Source: an uncultured Holophagaceae bacterium (lineage in GTDB: Bacteria > Acidobacteriota > Holophagae > Holophagales > Holophagaceae). Taken from it: 46,089 bases of DNA. Each line of letters starts with the position of its first letter. Position 1 is the stretch's first letter. The position numbers were made by a program, and so were the translations under genes. The notes under the pieces were generated by a model. That model was not told where the DNA came from. It searched no databases and saw nothing but the letters and a program-made list of their open reading frames with translations. Of this stretch, positions 20,301 to 32,200 are shown in pieces. The DNA lies in assembly GCA_903880675.1 (NCBI GenBank), contig CAIRQL010000128.1, positions 1 through 46,089 of the forward strand, in the 5' to 3' direction.

Positions 20301-22642
20301 CCGGTGGCGCCGGTGTCACCCTTCGTGCCCTGCACGCCCTGGGATCCGGAATCACCCTTGACGCCCTGCCCACCCTGGCTGCCCGCGTCACCCTTGACGC
20401 CCTGGGAACCCTGAGGCCCAGCGGGTCCCTGCACGCCCTGGGCACCCTGGCTGCCGGCGGCGCCAGCGGCCCCGGTCAGGCCCTGCGAGCCCTGGGGACC
20501 CTGGGGCCCCACCATGCTCACACCCACCGCTGGCCAGACCCCGGCGGCCTTGGGGCCCCACAGGACATTCGTGCCCGTGTTCAGGTAGAAGTCACCGTCG
20601 ATGCCCAGGTCCACGCCGGGGTCGCCGCCGCCACTGAGTACGGCCTTGCCCGCCACCACGATCTGGCCCGGTGCGCCCGTGGCACCCTGGGCGCCCTCGG
20701 GGCCAACGGACCCCGGTACACCCTGCAGGCCCTGGGGGCCCTGTACGCCGGTGTCGCCCTTGGCGCCCTGCAGGCCCTGGGGCCCGGTGGCGCCAGTGGT
20801 GCCGGCCACACCCGCCACGCCCTGGGGGCCCACGGCCCCGGCGGTGCCGGTGTCGCCCTTGGCGCCCTGCAGGCCCTGGAGCCCGGTGGCACCCGTGGCG
20901 CCCGTGGCCCCTGCGGCGCCGGTGACGCCGGCGGATCCCTGCGCGCCCTGCAGGCCCTGCGCCCCCTGCGGACCGGCCGGTCCCTGGGCGCCCACCGCGC
21001 CGGTGGCGCCGGTGCTACCCACGGCACCCACGGTGCCCTGCAGGCCCTGGGCCCCCTGAGGTCCGATCAGGCTCACACCCGCTGCCGGCCAAACGCCACC
21101 GGCTCGGGGGCCCCACAGTGTGTTCGTGGTGGTGTTGATGTAGAAGTCGCCGTCGACGCCAATGCCCACGCCGGGATCTGTGGCCCCGCTGAGGGCCGCG
21201 TTGCCCGCCACCACTGTCTGGCCCGCCGTGCCGGTCACGCCCTGGGGGCCGGTGGTGCCGGTCGCTCCGGTCGCACCGCTGGGTCCGGTCGCGCCGGTGG
21301 CACCTGCCGCACCCATCGCGCCCGTCGAGCCGGCCGGGCCGGTGGCCCCGGTGGACCCGGTGGGTCCCGTCGGTCCGGCGGGACCGGTCGCGCCAGCGAT
21401 GCCGGCTGTGCCGGTCGGGCCCGCCGCGCCCTGGAGACCCTGGGCGCCCTGGGGACCGATGAGACTGACGCCCGCCGCCGGCCAGACGCCGCTGGCCCGG
21501 GGGCCCCACAGCGTGTTCGTGGTGGTGTTGATATAGAAGTCGCCGTCCTTGCCCAGGCCCGCGCCGGGATCCGTGGCGCCGCTAAGGGCCGCGCTCCCCG
21601 CCACCAGGGTCTGACCCGCCGCGCCCGCCACACCTTGGGCGCCCGTGGCGCCGGTGGCTCCGGTCGCTCCGCCGGGGCCGGAGGCGCCCATGGGGCCGGT
21701 CGGCCCGGCGGGGCCCGTCGCACCACCCGCAGCGCCGGAGGGGCCCGCAGGACCCACCAGGGAGAGGCCCACCAGGCCCGTCCAATCGGCGCCCACCTTG
21801 GGGCCGTAGAGCAGGTTGGCGGCGGTATCGAGGTAGAAGTCACCCGCCACGCCCGTGGCCGCCGAGGTCACCGGACTGCCGGTACCGCTCAGGACGGTGC
21901 GGCCATCCAGGCCCTTGAGGCCGGCGGCGCCGGGGTCACCCTTGGCGCCGGTCAGTCCGGTCAGCCCTATCAGGCCCGCTGGGCCTTGGAGGCCGGTGGC
22001 ACCGGTCGCACCGGTGGGGCCCATGGCGCCGGTCGCCCCTGCGGCACCCGTCGCTCCGGTGGCGCCGACGGTGCCCAGCACCGTGGACGGCACCCACTTG
22101 CCGCCCAGGAACACCAGGGCCTGGCCGTTGGAGGGGGCGTTGGTGGTGAGGTCCAGGGGGGTGCCCTGCAGCTTCATCACCAGGGTCTGATTCTGGGTGC
22201 CGGTGACATCACCGGCGATGGGACCGGTCAGTTCCCAGGCGGACCGGGCCTGGAGGGCAGGCACGATGTCCACGTCCGGCGTCAGGGCCTGGCCCGAGAT
22301 GGTCACATGCAGCTTCAGTCCCGCCTTGCCCAGCATGGCCGAGGGCATGGCCGGCATGGGGGCGGCGCCCAGCACCACCGAGTAGAGGCCATCACTGACG
22401 GTGAGGGTGACGTTGCCGGAGGTCCACTGCGCCAGCCCGCTGGCATCCAGAATGGCGAAGGTGAAGACCCGGGCGCCGTTGGCGGAGACACCCCCCTCCA
22501 CCAGCCGACCCTGGTAGGCCATGGTGGGCACCGGGGCGAGGTCAGCCACCGCCGCCACCAGGGATTCCTGGGCCGGCAGCGACAGGGGACTCACACCCGC
22601 GATGATGGCTGCAAGGGTGGGCGTCAGAAAGGAATAGCGCAT
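5396..22642 (-). CDS. Giant collagen-like fibre protein 2 (5,748 aa), tail-tip-like C-terminus
   Basis: The ATG at 22642 follows AGGTGAACCC. Residues 1-24 are a signal peptide. Residues 35-185 form the N-terminal beta domain ([13 protein letters not shown]..., GKWVPST) shared with giant 1. Residues about 190-1314 are collagen-like Gly-X-Y, interrupted by seven modules of type [16 protein letters not shown]. Then come [15 protein letters not shown]-type segments, long tail-fibre-like repeats ([22 protein letters not shown]), YadA-head-like 17-residue repeats and [18 protein letters not shown] units. The last ~90 residues (from about [20 protein letters not shown]) resemble a phage tail-tip beta domain. 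Unlike giant 1 there is no S74 chaperone. There is no autotransporter barrel, sortase motif or RTX repeat. The protein appears almost cysteine-free on reading (one Cys seen near the end). A surface or extracellular fibre role is inferred; how it is anchored is unknown. Confidence 0.85.
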   Translation of the reverse strand: MRYSFLTPTLAAIIAGVSPLSLPAQESLVAAVADLAPVPTMAYQGRLVEGGVSANGARVFTFAILDASGLAQWTSGNVTLTVSDGLYSVVLGAAPMPAMPSAMLGKAGLKLHVTISGQALTPDVDIVPALQARSAWELTGPIAGDVTGTQNQTLVMKLQGTPLDLTTNAPSNGQALVFLGGKWVPSTVLGTVGATGATGAAGATGAMGPTGATGATGLQGPAGLIGLTGLTGAKGDPGAAGLKGLDGRTVLSGTGSPVTSAATGVAGDFYLDTAANLLYGPKVGADWTGLVGLSLVGPAGPSGAAGGATGPAGPTGPMGASGPGGATGATGATGAQGVAGAAGQTLVAGSAALSGATDPGAGLGKDGDFYINTTTNTLWGPRASGVWPAAGVSLIGPQGAQGLQGAAGPTGTAGIAGATGPAGPTGPTGSTGATGPAGSTGAMGAAGATGATGPSGATGATGTTGPQGVTGTAGQTVVAGNAALSGATDPGVGIGVDGDFYINTTTNTLWGPRAGGVWPAAGVSLIGPQGAQGLQGTVGAVGSTGATGAVGAQGPAGPQGAQGLQGAQGSAGVTGAAGATGATGATGLQGLQGAKGDTGTAGAVGPQGVAGVAGTTGATGPQGLQGAKGDTGVQGPQGLQGVPGSVGPEGAQGATGAPGQIVVAGKAVLSGGGDPGVDLGIDGDFYLNTGTNVLWGPKAAGVWPAVGVSMVGPQGPQGSQGLTGAAGAAGSQGAQGVQGPAGPQGSQGVKGDAGSQGGQGVKGDSGSQGVQGTKGDTGATGTQGLMGDIGATGSQGVQGLQGAKGDAGPQGVQGVKGDLGATGAKGDTGATGAQGPQGLKGDLGTTGGQGVKGDTGAQGIQGLKGDTGAGGAQGVAGPAGGQGVAGSQGLKGDTGTQGSQGVKGDTGAQGIQGLKGDTGATGPQGLLGLQGVKGDTGNTGAAGQVMVAGSAALSGATDPAPSLGVDGNFYINTTTNVLWGPKAAGAWPMAGVSMVGPQGTQGTQGVQGTKGDTGLTGAAGATGPQGTQGLQGGQGTKGDTGLTGATGATGTQGTQGLQGLTGLTGATGATGPTGPQGTQGTQGVQGVKGDTGTTGAAGPQGIQGVQGSKGDLGAAGGTGAQGLQGLLGLQGETGPTGVTGTSGQDGRTVLSGSANPAEGIGANGDFYLNTTTNTLFGPKAAGAWPTGVSLVGATGAEGAAGAKGNTGAAGVAGAQGLQGEVGPAGAAGSNGVDGRTVLSGSANPATDSGAIGDFYLNTTTSTLFGPKVAGAWPTGVSLVGPAGAEGAAGAKGDTGAAGVAGSTGATGATGAAGASPMTLTGSDVVFSGGALAIGTDTPAATALLDLSSTTKGFLPPRMTAAQRTAITTPAAGLLVYQADGAAGLYQFNGSTWTGPFGTSSTTGTVTQVSAGTGLTGGDITHTGTLGLANTAVTAGTYTRATVTVDAQGRLTAASSGAAVPVAEVSGLGSAATLNAGTSAGNLVQLDGSGKLPVLDGSQLTGVLGSVASDANSSTAAGSGALAVSTGHNNAAFGYQALQANTTAPNNTAVGSQALQANLTGSANTATGAQALGANTTGFANTATGAGALASSTGGIGNAAFGWHALSSATTPSSNAAFGSTALASATTGASNVSVGTASLYNLTTGSNNTALGYQAGNALSTGGSNLLLGAQAGSALGTGGHNIDLANTGLAADANTLRLGTAYDAMAGTGQSRAFVAGIRGVAVAGGQTVMIDANGQLGSTTGGGGTVTSVGLALPGLFSVTNSPVTGTGTLTAALTSQSANLVLAGPASGAGTAPSFRSLVPADIPVLDTSKLTTGILPLVRGGTGSATGSITGSTELTFAAGGTNQSVTLTPSGTGAVALGSVVGIGTATPDTAAALDITSTTKGFLPPRLTTAQRTAMGTGSIAAPVNGLVVFDTGLNALLVYDATSPGTWNRLAASTTTDTGAVTNFSGTLVGDVTGTQGRTVVSTVGDQTAADVAAGAVLANAATDSNTVSALVRRDAAGGFTAGVITGSLAGNVSGTTGAFTGAVTAGSLTGTGALTVAAGGSSQNVTLAPSAGGSTLLGGSVGINTTGDAPLASAALDITSTTKGFLPPRMSTTERTSIGAPANGLVVFDTDLKTLLIFDATAPAWRSLATTAGGVTNFSGTLAGDVTGTQGATTVATVGTSTAAQVHAAELLANAATNAGTASTLVKRDGSGDFAAGNITASLTGSVSGSVVGNVTGNVTGSITGATGAFTGAVTAASLTGTGALTIAAGDIAQNVTIAPSTGGNTLLGGAVGIGTGTNNPAASAALEVISTTQGFLPPRLTTAQRTAMGTSGIAAPANGLMVFDTDLKTLMVYDNTGAGTWQTFVNSGGQISNATTAVNFTGNLVGDVTGTQGATVVGKVNGVSLAGLATGLLKNTTSTGVPSIAVAGTDYLAPAGSGAALTSMTKDQVGLANVDNTSDASKPISSATSTALALKAPLASPTFTGTLALGDAAGIGTVTPAATAALEIASTTKGFLAPRMTAAQVAAIGSPATGLLVYQTDGTSGFYFYNGSAWAGPFGTSSAAGTVTNVTPASGSPITVSSGTSTPVIGITQATGSVDGYLAATDFATFSAKAGLDSPTFTGTPAAPTATAGTNSTQLATTAFVASAVGATSASNISTGTLAVARGGTGSGDATIARTNLGAAAAGANADITGLTGTIDLAPASVTQAGELRFQELASNGTSYLALKGPDALDTNFTLTLPATAGSLGQVLSTNGSGTLSWVNAASGAVTSVGLALPDLFSVSNSPVTGAGTLTATLNSQTAGTVLAAPAGSAGSPGFRSLAASDIPALDASKIAAGLLPVTRGGTGAGSAAEALTALGAAASGANADITALTGLTNQTSLTLKPIDSSNTGELRLLELAAGGTDYVALKAPDALAGAVTLTLPSALGSAGQVLRTDANGILSWVSPAAGSVTSVTASDGPITVATTTTTPVITLATVTVPYGGTGATSLTGYVKGNGSSAMTAATTIPGVDISGDISGNAATATTAATAASVTNGVYTLGDQTIAGTKTFSSPIAGSITGNSATVTNGVYSNAANTLTKGEQAIAIEAADKRGLVIKASGGQSANLQEWQDSSATVLAKIDSAGRFVGDGSQLTGTVPAATTAVSFSGSLSGDVTGTQAATVVGKLNRVSLAGLDTGILKNTTVTGVPSIAVAADFPVLNQDTTGNAATATAAGSVTNGVYTVGDQTIAGTKTFSSGIAGNLTGNVTGDVTGAVTGNVTGNLTGNVTGAAGLTLAAAAGDNSITLSPTGTGGVGIGAAPEASALLALSSSTKGFLPPRLTTTERTAMGTGSIAAPATGLVVYDTTVKDLFTYDGSAWVRPGSTGAVASVAVGGAPLSVSGTTTPTISIAAAGSGQAGYLTAADWNRFDGKGSGTVTGVTVGGAPLSVSGTTAPVISIAQASGSGAGYLSKDDWTTFNTAHAAAGYLKADGSVPAGGTLNMNSNRITGLAAPTGTTDAATKAYVDSLSGGLVWRESVVSLAASAPATPVTGARYIVTVAWGGGNVNQIATWSGTDWSFASPLDKDAVFATALSNGYVFNGTAWSQFNSGATYTFGAGLTNTANTITLATGGVAAANLAGMGASSGQVLRYSGGVWGPASLSGFAASGANSDITSLSALSTALTVAQGGTGSTTGSITGSGALTFAAGGTNQSVTLTPSAGGSTQLGGSVGINTTGDAPHASAMLDLTSTAKGLLVPRMTAAQVAAISTPATGLLVYQTDSTPGFYAYTGSAWSGPLSTSTGSVTSVSASAPLSATSGATPTISLTGTVPVANGGTGTGSAPNPGGIIFGSSGTAFGSTAAGTAGYLLQSGGSGAPSWLATVPVTRGGTGLSTYAVGDLLYASGTGTLTGLADVATGKALISGGVGAAPSWGQVALATGVTGTLPVANGGTGAATAAANLVFASPNGSTGAPSFRSLVATDVPSLAPLASPTFTGTVTAPTFTATTGFVGALTGNASTATTAAGLSATLAIASGGTGATTATAARTALLPTQTGNTGRFLTTSGTDVSWSALTSSQWATSGSTISYSAGNVGIGTTTPGALLSFGTAANEQQVLLYETTGSNHRYGFGIATSELRTFIPDVTGSTFMTWGVVPTATGTGYTERMRFTSAGSLGIGTTPAYKLDVAGDINIASGSAVYVGGFRSMKIDATSANVLYGKNAGGLSLGFASGQGNTAIGHYALGGSVTSGTGNTVMGAAALANLSGTSSDNVGIGSNTLYSLSTGDRNTAYGTGAGFSGTALQYGSNNVYIGFNSGASAAGTSGTPIVNEVVLGASATGMGSNTTTIGNISTAKTYIKGVANAAGLGTTLPVVVDTGTGQLGTAASAYATLASPTFTGTPAAPTATAGTNTTQLATTAFVSTAVSSSTNAGNLASGTLLAARMPALTGDVTSTAGTVATTVGKINGVALAGLATGILKNTTTTGVPSIAVAADFPTLNQNTTGTAAGLSATLAIASGGTGATSAGAALTALGAASAGANSTITSLSGLTTALSVTQGGTGAKTVIDARTNLGLTIGTAAGNVVALDATTAKLPAVDGSALTNVSATGVASFGTSTSNTKGGTSALNVNTGSFNTAFGASALLGNLAGNNNAAFGYQALDANTGGGNNTAMGYSALGANITGSGNTALGAGAGSLITSSNNIDIGHVGVAGEAGTIRIGTAATQTATYIAGITGVTPAGTPQTVVIDSNGQLGTAAAGAAGTGSVTSVTAASGGPITVATTTTTPVITLGTVPVTYGGTGTSTAPSQGGIIYGSSTSAFASTAAGTSGYLLQSGGTGAPSWLATVPVTRGGTGSSTTFTQGAVVFAGASGTYSQDASYHFWDATNHRLGIGNAAPFYPLDVGPASWSATGSATAALFRNGNNSDTYSNVQLAFGYGNNTYQNNLRSRHTATAKAGNALDFYVWNWGVDATTTMGSKQVLTLDGTGNVGIGTTTPGALLSFGTVTNAQQVLLYETSTSGNMHRYGFGMQTSELRTFIPDATGTFMTWGSVPTATGTGYTERMRLTTAGSLGIGLTPNASYKLDVNGDVNIPTGSVYRINGVAINSGTVSSVGLSLPSLFTVTGSPVTTSGTLSATLASQTANYVFAAPNGAAGAPAFRALVAADLPASLTSSTTGTAAGVSSFGTSSTRGGSAALNATNTSSYNTAFGSSALLGNNGGSYNSAFGALALQGNTTGNYNAAFGANTLQANTTGSSNTGFGHAVMYTNSTGANNAAYGYQALYYNNASNNSAFGYQALVTNTSGTQNAAFGTSALYLNSTASNNAAFGYSALANNTAADNAAFGNQAMQLTTTGAQNTAMGSQALYSNLTGTVNAAFGYKALYANTGSYNTAFGPQAMLANTSGAYNAAFGVNALAGNTTGNYSAAFGYYALSVNTGANNTGLGFEALQNNTSGTQNSAVGSKSLFGNTTASNNTATGYYALLTNTTGAQNTAIGSQALYSNTISADNAALGYNALYANTGAQNTAVGSLALDANTTGATNTAVGYNALGANTTGGNNTALGAGAGSALTTGSNNIDIGHAGVAGEGSTIRIGTAGTQTATYIAGINGVTPGVASPKTVVIDSNGQLGTATSVSVASGGTGTATAPTQGGVIYAASTSAYGSTAAGTAGQVMVANGTSAPTWSSTAPLLVTVNAQTGTTYTLAATDANAFITLNNASAITLTLPPSLATGFQCTVAQLGAGTVGLAAGSGVTIVSTASNKKFNAQGSGVTLIVVAANTWMAFGDMN
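6010..7160 (-). repeat. 51-bp (17-residue) tandem repeats, about 23 YadA-head-like units in giant 2
   Basis: The protein here is a run of units of the form NTTGxxNTAxGxxALxx, for example [13 protein letters not shown] and [14 protein letters not shown] count about 23 units, mostly 17 residues (51 bp), with a few shortened by one or two residues. The pattern resembles the left-handed beta-roll repeats of YadA heads, in which hydrophobic positions point inward. Similar shorter blocks occur in the same gene at about 8640-8880, 9730-10100 and 17580-18090. Confidence 0.75.
18715..22075 (-). repeat. Collagen-like Gly-X-Y region of giant 2 with seven GDFY modules
   Basis: Reading frame and base pattern show almost unbroken Gly-X-Y triplets ([19 protein letters not shown]-like; many [14 protein letters not shown]). 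They are separated by seven modules of about 55 residues containing a GDFYxNTxTNxLxGP core. The GDFY cores lie at about 21833, 21533, 21140, 20585, 19733, 19142 and 18878, so spacing is irregular. Bacterial collagen-like triplets form trimeric triple helices in known proteins; assembly here is inference. Confidence 0.85.
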
Positions 22643-22686
22643 GGGTTCACCTGGGGTGTGGTCGGCATTGACACTGCGTGGTGCAG

Positions 22687-22711
22687 CTCGGCTTCGCTGC
22701 GCGAAGCCGAG
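22687..22711. other. Perfect 11-bp hairpin (TGC loop) upstream of giant 2
   Basis: CTCGGCTTCGC, a three-base loop TGC, and the exact complement form a strong hairpin 45 bp before the giant 2 start. There is no T-run after it on either strand, so it is not a standard intrinsic terminator. A shorter hairpin with the same loop precedes giant 1. It may be an RNA-processing or mRNA-stability element, or part of a dispersed repeat. Confidence 0.5.
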
Positions 22712-22742
22712 GTCTTAACTGCAACAACTGCATTTCGTGCTT

Positions 22743-22862
22743 TTTGCATTGCTTCGCTTTTCTTCGCGTCTTTGCGTCTTCGCGTTGAATCAGTTTTCTT
22801 TTCCAGCTGTTCTTTTCTTGGTGCCTTGGTGCCTTGGTGGCAAATCAGTTTTCTTTTCTAAA
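22743..22862. repeat. Intergenic GAAGACGC-type repeat between the two giants
   Basis: The 226-bp gap between giant 1 (stop at 22869) and giant 2 holds CTTCGCGTCTTTGCGTCTTCGCG (22762-22784), two copies of AATCAGTTTTCTTTTC and a GGTGCCTT doublet. The same kind of CTTCGTGTCTTCGTGG-like sequence appears in the 39.9-kb gap and after the last gene, in each case just downstream of a stop codon. I see no gene in it. Confidence 0.5.
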
Positions 22863-22868
22863 ACCCGC

Positions 22869-23243
22869 CTACTTCCCCAGCTTCGCCAGGATCTCGGCCA
22901 CCTGGGCCTGCAGGGCTTCGAGCTTGGCCTTGGTGGCCTGGTTCTCGGCCTTCAGGGCCTGGTTCTCCGCCTGCAGGGCCTCGATGGCCTTGTGCTGCTT
23001 CTGGGCTTCGTTCAGCAGCATGGGCGGCAGCATCTGGTAGGCCACGGTCTCGATCTGGCCGTCCTTGTCCCGCACGGTCATCTCGGGGATCACCTGGTCC
23101 ACTTCCTCGGCGATGAGGCCGTACTGCTGGCCCCCGCCGCCGTATTCCGCCTTGTAGCTGAAGGTCACCGGCCGCAGGTTGAAGATGCGGCTGGAGAGGT
23201 CCGCCATGGGCTGGATGTTCTCCTTGAAGCGCTGGGATGAGCT
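22869..23243 (-). other. Peptidase_S74 autoprocessing domain of giant 1
   Basis: The C-terminal 124 residues begin with [13 protein letters not shown] and continue with [35 protein letters not shown] and [17 protein letters not shown] heptad coiled coil ([20 protein letters not shown]) follows to the end. In phage endosialidases of this family a Ser/Lys dyad spaced by five residues (SDxRLK) cuts the chaperone off after the fibre has trimerised. Here Ser5532 and Lys5537 fit that spacing, which predicts cleavage next to Ser5532. The position usually held by Asp is Ser. Confidence 0.85.
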
Positions 23244-26200
23244 GGTGGTCCCGATCTGGCCATTGGCGTCAATGTAGACCGCGATTCCACCCGTCAAGGT
23301 GGTCCCACGGATGCCCGCGATGAAGGTCTTGGCCTGGCCGGTCATCGCCGCACCCGACCCCGAGGCCGTGGTTCCGATGCGGATGGTATTGGCCTCCGCC
23401 GCCACGCCCAAGTGACCGATGGCGATGTTGTAGTTGCCGGTCGTGAGGCTGACGCCGGCCTGGTAGCCTACGCCGATGTTGTTGCTGCCGGTGGTGTTAC
23501 TTGCGAGCGCATTCAATCCCATCGCTGAGTTTTGGTAGCCCGTGGTGTTGGGTTGGAGCGCATTCCAACCCATCGCTGAGTTGTTGTAGCCCGTGGTGTT
23601 GGATTGGAGCGCATTCATACCCACAGCTGAGTTGTAGGAGCCCGTGGTGTTGGCACTGAGCGCCTGCATACCCACAGCTGAGTTGTAGGAGCCAGTGGTG
23701 TTCCCTAGGAGCGCAATGGAACCCACGGCTGAGTTGGCGGTGCCCGTGGTGTTGGCTTGGAGCGCACTCAGACCCATCGCTGAGTTGCTGGAGCCCGTGG
23801 TGTTGGCACTGAGCGCACTCATTCCCATCGCTGAGTTGAAGGTGCCCGTGGTGTTGTAATAGAGCGCATTCGCACCCATCGCTGAGTTGCCGTAGCCCGT
23901 GGTGTTGGAAAGGAGCGCATCCTTACCCACCGCTGAGTTGTAGGAGCCGGTGTTTGCTTGCAGGGCCCCGGTGCCGACCTTGGTGTTAAAGGTTGCGTCG
24001 GAAGCCGTGGAGCCACCCCCCGCCGCTGGCGTCGCCCAGGTGGGTGCGCTGGCGCCGTTGGAGGTGAGCACCTGGCCCGCCGTGCCTGCTGCGGTGGCGG
24101 CGTAGGCGCTGGCGCTGGCGGCGTAGATCACTCCGCCCGCCGTGGGGGCCGTGGCGGTGCCCGTGCCGCCGAGGGTGACGGGCACGGTGCCCAGGCTGAT
24201 GGCCGGGGTGGTGGTACCGGTGGTCACCGTGAGGGGCGCAGTGGCCGTGACACTGGTGACCGTGCCCGAGCCGGCGCTGGCGGCCACGGAACCCAGCTGG
24301 CCATTGGCATCAATGACGACTGCCTGCGTGCCCGTGAGGGTGCTCACGCCCCGGATGCCGGCAATGAAGGTCTTGGCCTGGCCCGTCATCGTCGCACCTG
24401 ACCCCACGGCCGTGGTTCCGATGCGGACGGTGTTGGCCTCGGCGGCGACGCCATCATTTCCAATGGCGATGTTGTAACTCCCGGTGGTCAGGAGAGATCC
24501 TGCACCGAGGCCGAGCGCTATGTTGTAGGTGCCAGTGTTGACAGCAGCGAGCGCAGCTTGGCCGACCGCAGTGTTGTAGTTGCCAGAGTTGTTATTGATA
24601 AGCGATCTCCTACCGATCGCCGTGTTGGAAGTTCCCGTCGTGTTGGAATAGAGGGCAGAGTCGCCAATCGCAACATTAGAAGATCCCGTGGTGTTGCTGA
24701 AGAGGGTGATAGCGCCAAGCGCCGAATTCATAATGCCAGCGCCATTGTTGGTCATGGCCTGGTAACCTATCGCCGTGTTGTTGGAACCTGTGTTTGCCGC
24801 CAGCGCCGAGGTGCCAGCCCTGGTGCTATAGGTTGCATCCGAGCCAACACTGGCCTTGACGTTGGTCAGCAGAGAGCCATCGACCCCGGGCAGCTTCCCG
24901 GTGGTGGGATCCAGCTGCACCACATTGCCAGCCAGGGTGCCGGCATCCAGCTTGGCGGCGGACTTGAGGCTCATGGCGAGGGCCAAATCGGCGAGGGTGC
25001 CGACGCCGGTGCCACCGCTGGCCGCGGGGAGGATGCCCGTCACATGGGTGGTGAGGCCCACCTTGCCCCAGGTGGGGGCCGCTCCGGCGCCGCCGGCGAG
25101 GAGGGCGTTGCCGGTGGCGGTGGCCGTGAGCCGGCTGAGGGTCGTGGTGCCGGAGGCGTAGAGCAGGTCCCCAGCGGTGTAGCTGGACTGGCCCGTGCCA
25201 CCGTTGGCTGCAGCCACCACGCCCGTGAGGGAGCTGGCGGCCATGCCGGCGCTGGCAGCGGTGCCCAGCTGACCGTTCTCGTTGATGACCACGCTCTTGA
25301 GGGTGGTGCCCTCCGGCGTCACGCCGGTGATGCCGTAGATGAAGGTCCTGCCCGTTCCGCTGGAGTTGGCGACTTGCCAGGGGTAGCCGATACGCATGGT
25401 GTTGGCTTCCGCCGCCACACCCACATGTCCGATGGCAATGTTGTTGCTGCCGGTGGTCCAGGCGGCCCCTGCGCTCTCGCCCACAGCAATGTTTTGCGAG
25501 CCGGTGGTCAGCTGGTTGCCTGCACCTTTACCTACCGCAGTGTTGTTGCTGCCAAATGCGACGTTATATAGGGTCCCCATGCCAACGGCCACATTGTTCG
25601 TACCGGTGGTATTCATCATCAGGGCCCAGGAGCCAATGCCAGTGTTCATACCAAGACCCTCATTGCTGTAGAGAGCCTTGTATCCGAGGGCGGTGTTATG
25701 GTATGATTGGCCGTTTTTTTCTAAGGCCTCGGATCCTACTGCGGTGTTATAGGATGCTCGGTTCACTCTTAACGTCATGTAACCCAGGGCAATGTTGTTG
25801 TTCATATCAACACCCCCCGCCTGTTCCATCGCCCCAGTACCGATCTTGATGTTTTTGTTGGAGTCGGAGCCGAGGCTGGTGGCGAGGATGCCGGTGAGCT
25901 GGGAGCCATCCACCGCCGGCAGCTTGGCACTGGCGTCTAGCTGAATCACGTTATTGGCGGCGGTGCCCAGGGTGATGCCCAGGTTGGTGAGGGCTCCCGC
26001 GGCCGTGGTGGCCCCGGTGCCACCGTTGGCGATGGCCAGGGTGCCACCCAGGGTGAGGGTGCCGCTGCTGGTGATGGGCCCGCCGGTGGCGGTGAGCCCC
26101 GTGGTGCCGCCAGCCAGGTTCACGCTGGTGACGGTGCCCGCAGCCGTGCTGCTGGCCACGGAGCCCAGCTGACCGTTGGCGTCAATGACGACTGTCTGCG

Positions 26201-29200
26201 TGCCCGTGAGGCTGCTCACGCCCCGGATGCCGGCGATGAACGTGCGGCTCTGGCCCGAGGCGGGCGTGGTGCCCGTGTTGTAGGCCTTGCCGAGGCGCAG
26301 GGTGTTGGCCTCCCCGGCGGCGGCATCGTAGTCGTTGCCGATGACGATGTTGTAGCTGCCGGTGGTCAGGCTGGCGCCGGCGTAAAAACCCAGGGCGATG
26401 TTGCCTTGTCCTGTGGTGTTGGCAGCCAGGGCGTAGCTGCCCATGGCCACATTCATGCCACCCCCGAGGTTGTTCCACATGGCCATGGAGCCGAAGGCTG
26501 CGTTGCTGGTTCCGTAGTTTGCCGTGAGGGCGCTGTCCCCAAAGGCAGCGTTGTAGTCGCCCGACGTGTTGCCGGAAGGGGCGCCCAGGGCCTGGAATCC
26601 GAAGGCGGAGTTGCTGGTGGAGGAGACCGCCTTGCTCAGGGTTCCGTGGCCGAACGCCGCATTGCGGGCGGGCCTGCTGGCGACGGCCAGGGCGCTGGAG
26701 CCGACGGCCACGTTGGTGCCCCCGGTGGTGACCGCAGCCAGCGCATTGTAGCCAACGGCCACATTGTCGGAGCCTGCGGTGACTGCGAGCAGGGCCTTCG
26801 AGCCCATGGCCGTGTTGTTGGAGCCCGTAACACTGGTGCTGGTGCTCCCCATGGCTTGGTTGCCAAAGGCGCTGTTGTTGATGGCGTCTGGCCCCCCGCC
26901 GTAGAGGGCCTGGTAGCCGAAGCTGGAGTTGAAGGCACCCGCCACGGCGTACTGCGACTGGTAGCCGAAGGCAGAGTTCTGGGGCTTGTCTGAGTTGCCC
27001 CAAAGGGCCTGATAGCCGAAGGCGGAGTTGCCAGATGCCGTGGTGTTCTGATACATGGCCTGGAAACCAAACGCGGAGTTGTAGTTGCCGTAGTTTTCGC
27101 TCAGGGCACTGTGCCCGAAGGCTGCATTCTCCTTGCCGATGATGTTTCTCCACATGGTGGAAACACCAACGGCGGTGTTGGAATAGGCGGTAGTGGCCGA
27201 CATCAGTGAACCACGGCCGAAGGCGGCATTGTTGGAGCCAGTGGTGTTGGAAGTGAGAGCCCCGGTGCCGAAGGCTTGGTTGCTGTAGCCATCGGTATTG
27301 GCAGAGAGGGCCGCGGAGCCGAAGGCTTCATTCCCACCACCACCATTCGTAGAGGCAAGCGCCAGGTAGCCGAAGGCGGAGCTTCCATATGATGTCGTGG
27401 TTCCCTTCATGGCCTGGTAGCCCACGGCGGTGTTGTACTTGCCTGTGGAAACGACGGCCAGGGCCCCAGTGCCTCCCTTGGTGTTGAAGTTGGCATCCGA
27501 GCCGACGCCGGCCGTGAGGTTGGTGAGCAGGGAGCCATCCACCGCCGGGAGCTTGGCGCTGGCATTGAGCTGCACCACATTGTTGGCGGCAGTGCCGAAG
27601 GTAATGCCCAGGTTGGTGAGGGCTCCCGCGGCCGTGGTGGCGCCGGTGCCGCCATCGGTCAGGGGGATGGTGGCCACGGCGGTCATGGCCGTGGTGCCGG
27701 CGCCCTTCACATAGCCGGTCAGGGTGGTGGCGCCGGTGCCGCCGAGGGTCACGGGCACCGTGCCCAGGGTGATGACGGGGGTGGTGGTGCCGGTGGCCAC
27801 GGTGATGGGGCCACCGGTGGCACCGGTGACGCTGGTGACGGTGCCGGTGCCAACGGCCACGCCGTTGATGCGGAAGCTGCTGCCCGTGGAGATATTGACA
27901 TCGCCAACCACATCCAGCTTGTAGACCGGGGTGGTGGTGCCGATGCCGACCTTGCCTTGCGAGTTGATTCGGACCTTTTCTACGGAGGACACCCCATTAT
28001 AGGTGTAGAAAGCCAGGCCAGAATAAGGGACATTGCTATCCTCAAGTATCCCGGCGATTGCGGGCACCTGGTTCCAACGCGTGTCGAACCAGGGTATTGG
28101 TGATAGCAGCAGCTTGGCGCTCTGGCCGACGGTGGACCCCGCCGTGTTGTTGCCCAGCAGGAACTCGCCTGTCGCGGATTTGGCATCGAGTGTCGCCTTT
28201 GGCGCCGTAGTCCCTAGGCCCACTTTGCCTGAGGTGTAGCTGATGTCGCTGCCACTGGTGGTCCACTGGCTACCGGTGAGGGTGGTCCAGGCCACATCCG
28301 TGGCGTTGGTGGTCAGGACCTTGCCGCTGTTGTTCGTCTGGGTGGGCAGCAGGTTAGTGCGGGCTGCCAGTGCCGTGGTGGCACCGGTGCCGCCCTGGGC
28401 CAGGGACAGGGCCGTGGTCAGGTTCGTCAAGCTGGTGATGTCGCTGTTGGCGCCAGAGCCGGCCGCAAGGAGGTTGCTGCGGGCCGCGGTCGCCGTGGTG
28501 GCGCCGGTGCCGCCGAGGGTCAAGGGCACCGTACCCAGGGTGATGACGGGCGTGGTGGTGCCAGTGGCCACCGTGATGGGGCCACCGCTGGTGGCGGTGA
28601 CGCTGGTGACGGTGCCGGTGGTACCAGCGGCGGCGGTGCCCAGCTGACCGTTGGCGTCAATGACCACGATCATAGGACTGGGACCAGCCGGCGTCACACC
28701 GGTGATGCCGGCGATGAAGGTCTTGTTCTGCCCGGTCATGGCAACGCCCGTGCCGCTGGGCGCTGTGCCCAGACGCAGGGTATTGGTATCCGCCGTCACG
28801 CCCTGGTGGCCGATGGCGATGTTGTGGTTGCCGGAAAGTTGGTTGCCGGCCAGGTAGCCCACAGCGATGTTGTTGCTGCCGGTGGTGTTCTGCTGGAGGG
28901 CACCGTAACCCAACCCTGCGTTGTAGGCGCCCGTGGTGTTGTTTAGGAGTGCCGTCGCCCCCATCGCTGCATTGTTGGCGGCGGTGGTGTTGTATTGGAG
29001 CGCATTGTTACCCACGGCTGCGTTGCCGCTGCCGCTGGTGTTGGACGTGAGCGCCTGGAAACCCAGCGCGGAGTTGTAGGCGCCCGTGGTGTTCGAGGTG
29101 AGTGCGTGATCACCCAGCGCGGAGTTGTAGATGCCTGAGGTTAGGCCAGAGAGCGCCAGGTAGCCGGCCTTGGTGTTCCCTCCTGTCGAGCTGATGAGGG

Positions 29201-32200
29201 CGTTGATGTTCGTCAGCAGGGAGCCGTCCACTGCCGGCAGCTTGGCGCTGCCATCCAGCTGGACCACATTGCCGGCGGCGGTGCCCAGGGTGAGCCCCAG
29301 GTTGGCGCGGGCCGCAAGGGCCGAAGTGGCCCCGGTGCCACCGTTACCGATGGCCACGGTGCCGGTGACATTGGCGGCATTGCCGCTGATGTTGCCACTG
29401 ATGTCCGTGCCGGGGATGGTGGTGGCGGCCGTCATGGCCGTGGTGCCCGTGCCCTGCACATAGCCTGTCAGGGAGATGGCGCCGGTGCCCCCATTGGCCA
29501 CGGGCAGGGTGCCCGAGACGTGGGTGGTGAGGCCGAGCTTGCCCCAGGCGGGGGCGGCACTGGTGCCGCCAGAGAGCAGGGCGTTGCCCGCGGCCACATC
29601 GGCCAGTTTGGAAAGGGCGGTGGTGGAGGAGGCGTAGAGCAGGTCACCCACTATGTAGCTGGCCTGGCCCGTGCCGCCCTGGGGGGCGGAGAGGGCCGTG
29701 GTGAGACCCGTCAGCGAGGTGAGGTCACTGTTGGCTCCGGATTTGGCGGCCAGCAGGTTGGCGCGGGCACCCGTATCCGAGGTGGCGCCGGTGCCACCAT
29801 AATTCACGGGCACCGTGCCCAGGGTGATGACGGGCGTGGTGGTGCCGGTGGCGACGGCGAGCGGCGAGCTGGCGGTGACGCTGGTGACGGTGCCGATGCC
29901 GCCGCCGGCGCTGGTGACGGAACCCAGCTGGCCGTTGGCGTCGATGACCACGGTCTGGGTGCCGGTGAGGGTGTTCACGCCCCGGATACCGGCGATGAAG
30001 GTCCGGTTGTGGCCGGTGTTGGGGGTGTAGGTGGCGTCGAGGGGCGTGCCGATGCGGATGGTGTTGGTATCCCCGGCCACGCCGAGATGGGCCAGGTCCA
30101 GGTTGTAGCTCCCGGTGGTGATGTAGGCTCCGGAACTAGCGCCGAGGGCGATGTTGTAGGACCCGGAAGTCTGGGTTAGGGCCTCTGAGCCCACGGCGAC
30201 GTTGGAACCGCCGCCTGCATATTGCATGGTCCAGCGGCCGATGGCCACGTTTTTGCCATAGAGCGCATTGGTAACGCCGCTTAGGGCGGCATTACTCAGG
30301 GCAAGGACGCCGATGGCCGTGTTGGAGTGGCTGTTTGCGCTGGTCGGGAACTGCATGGCCCCCTGGCCGATGGCCACGTTGTCGATGCTATAGGTGCTGC
30401 CCGCCAGGGCCTGGTGGCCGATGGCGGTGCTGTGCTCAGCTCTGTTGCTGGCAGTGAGGGCCTGGTAGCCCAGGGCCGTGTTGGCCGACCAAGCGGCCGC
30501 GTTCGACAGGGAGGCCATAGCGCCGGTGCCGCCCTTGGTGTTGAAGTAGGCATCCGAGACCACGCTGCCGATGACATTCGTCAACTGGGAGCCGTCCACG
30601 GCGGGCAGCTTGGCGCTGCCATCCAGCTTGACGACGTTCCCCGCGGCGGTGCCGGTATTGAGGATGGCGGCGGTGCCCAGGCCCATGGCTGTGGACAGAC
30701 CGGACAGGCTGGTCTGGCCCGTGCCACCGCTGGCCACGGGCAGGGTGCCCGTGACGGCGGTGGTGAGGTCCACCTGGCCCCAGGCCGGCGCCGTGCCGGT
30801 GCCCTTGGCCAGTAGCACATTGCCGGTGGCCGCGGCGTTCAGCTTGGAGAGGGTCGTGGCGCCCGAAGCATAGAGCAGGTCGCCGGTGGTGTAGCTGGCG
30901 AGGCCCGTGCCGCCACTGGCGGGGGCCACCACGCCGGAGAGGGCGGCGGCAGCGATACCGCCGCCCGTGCCCAGCTGGCCGTTGGCATCAATGACCACGG
31001 GCAGGGTGGTGCCAGCGGGCGTCACGCCGGTGACGCCCGCCAGGAAGGCCTTGGTCTGGCTGCCGGCAGTGCCGAGGCGCAGGGTGTTGCTCTCGGTGGC
31101 CGCACCCGCATGGCCCAGGTAGATGTTCTGGCTACCGTTGGTGAGGGTGTTGCCCGCCAGGTAGCCGACGGCGATGTTCTCGGAGTCCCCGGTCTGGCTG
31201 GTGTCTGCGTTCTGCAGGGCGCCCTTGCCCAGGGCCGTGTTCTTGCTACCGGTGCTGTTGGTGGCACCGGCCTGGTGGCCCACGAACGTATTGCTGCTGC
31301 CGGTCTGCAGGCCCGTGCCGGCCTCGAGACCTGCCAGGGTGTTGTTGCTGCCCATGCCGTTGGTGCCGCCGTTGCCGACGCTGAGGTTGCCGCTGGCGCC
31401 GCCCGTGGTGGGGGTCTGCAGGACCTTCGTGCCGCCGATGCTGACGGCGCTGGCGGCGTCCACATTGACGTTACCCACCACGCTCAAGGCGTAGGAGGCG
31501 CTGGCGGCGGTCTTGATGCCCACGTTCTGGCTGCTGCCGATGCCGTTGGCGTTGGAGGTCCAGGGGCCGCTGGGGGCCGTGGACCAGACGATGGCCGAAC
31601 CCGTGGAGGTGAGCACCTGGCCGTTGCTGCCCAGGGTGCTGAGGCCCGTGCCGCCATTGGCGGCAGCCACCACGCCGGTCACATTGGCGGCGCTGCCGCT
31701 GATGTTGCCGCTGATGTCGGCGCCGGGGAGGCTGCTGCTGGCCGTCATGGCCGAGGCGCCGTTGCCCTTCACATAGCCCGTGAGGGTGCCGGCAGCGCCG
31801 GTGCCCCCGTTAGCGACTGCCAGGGTGCCCGTGGCTTCCGTGCCCAGGGCGATGGCGGTCTTGGTGGCCAGAGAGCCCAGGCCCAGGTTGGTGCGGGCGC
31901 CGGCGGCGTCCGTGGCACCGGTGCCGCCGTTGGTCACAGGCACGGTGCCCGTGAGGCTGATGACCGGCGCGGTATTGCCGCTGGTGACCGTGAGGGGCGC
32001 GGAAGCGGTCACACCGGTGACGGTGCCCGCCGCCGGACTGACCGGCACCCAGGCGCTGCCGCTCCAGGCCAGGACCTGATTGGCGGTGGCCCCCATCTGG
32101 TGAAGCTTGGCGGCGGTGACGGAGGCGGAGGCCAGGTTGGTGGCGGTGACGCCGCTGGCGGCCAGGGAGACGGCGCCGGAGGTTTCACTGAGGCCGCCGT

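Noticed and set aside
23490-23960. Possible CRISPR-like array (regular 51-bp repeats)
   Set aside because: The whole unit repeats, with no unique spacers. It is in frame inside a long gene and encodes a YadA-head-like motif. No cas genes are present.
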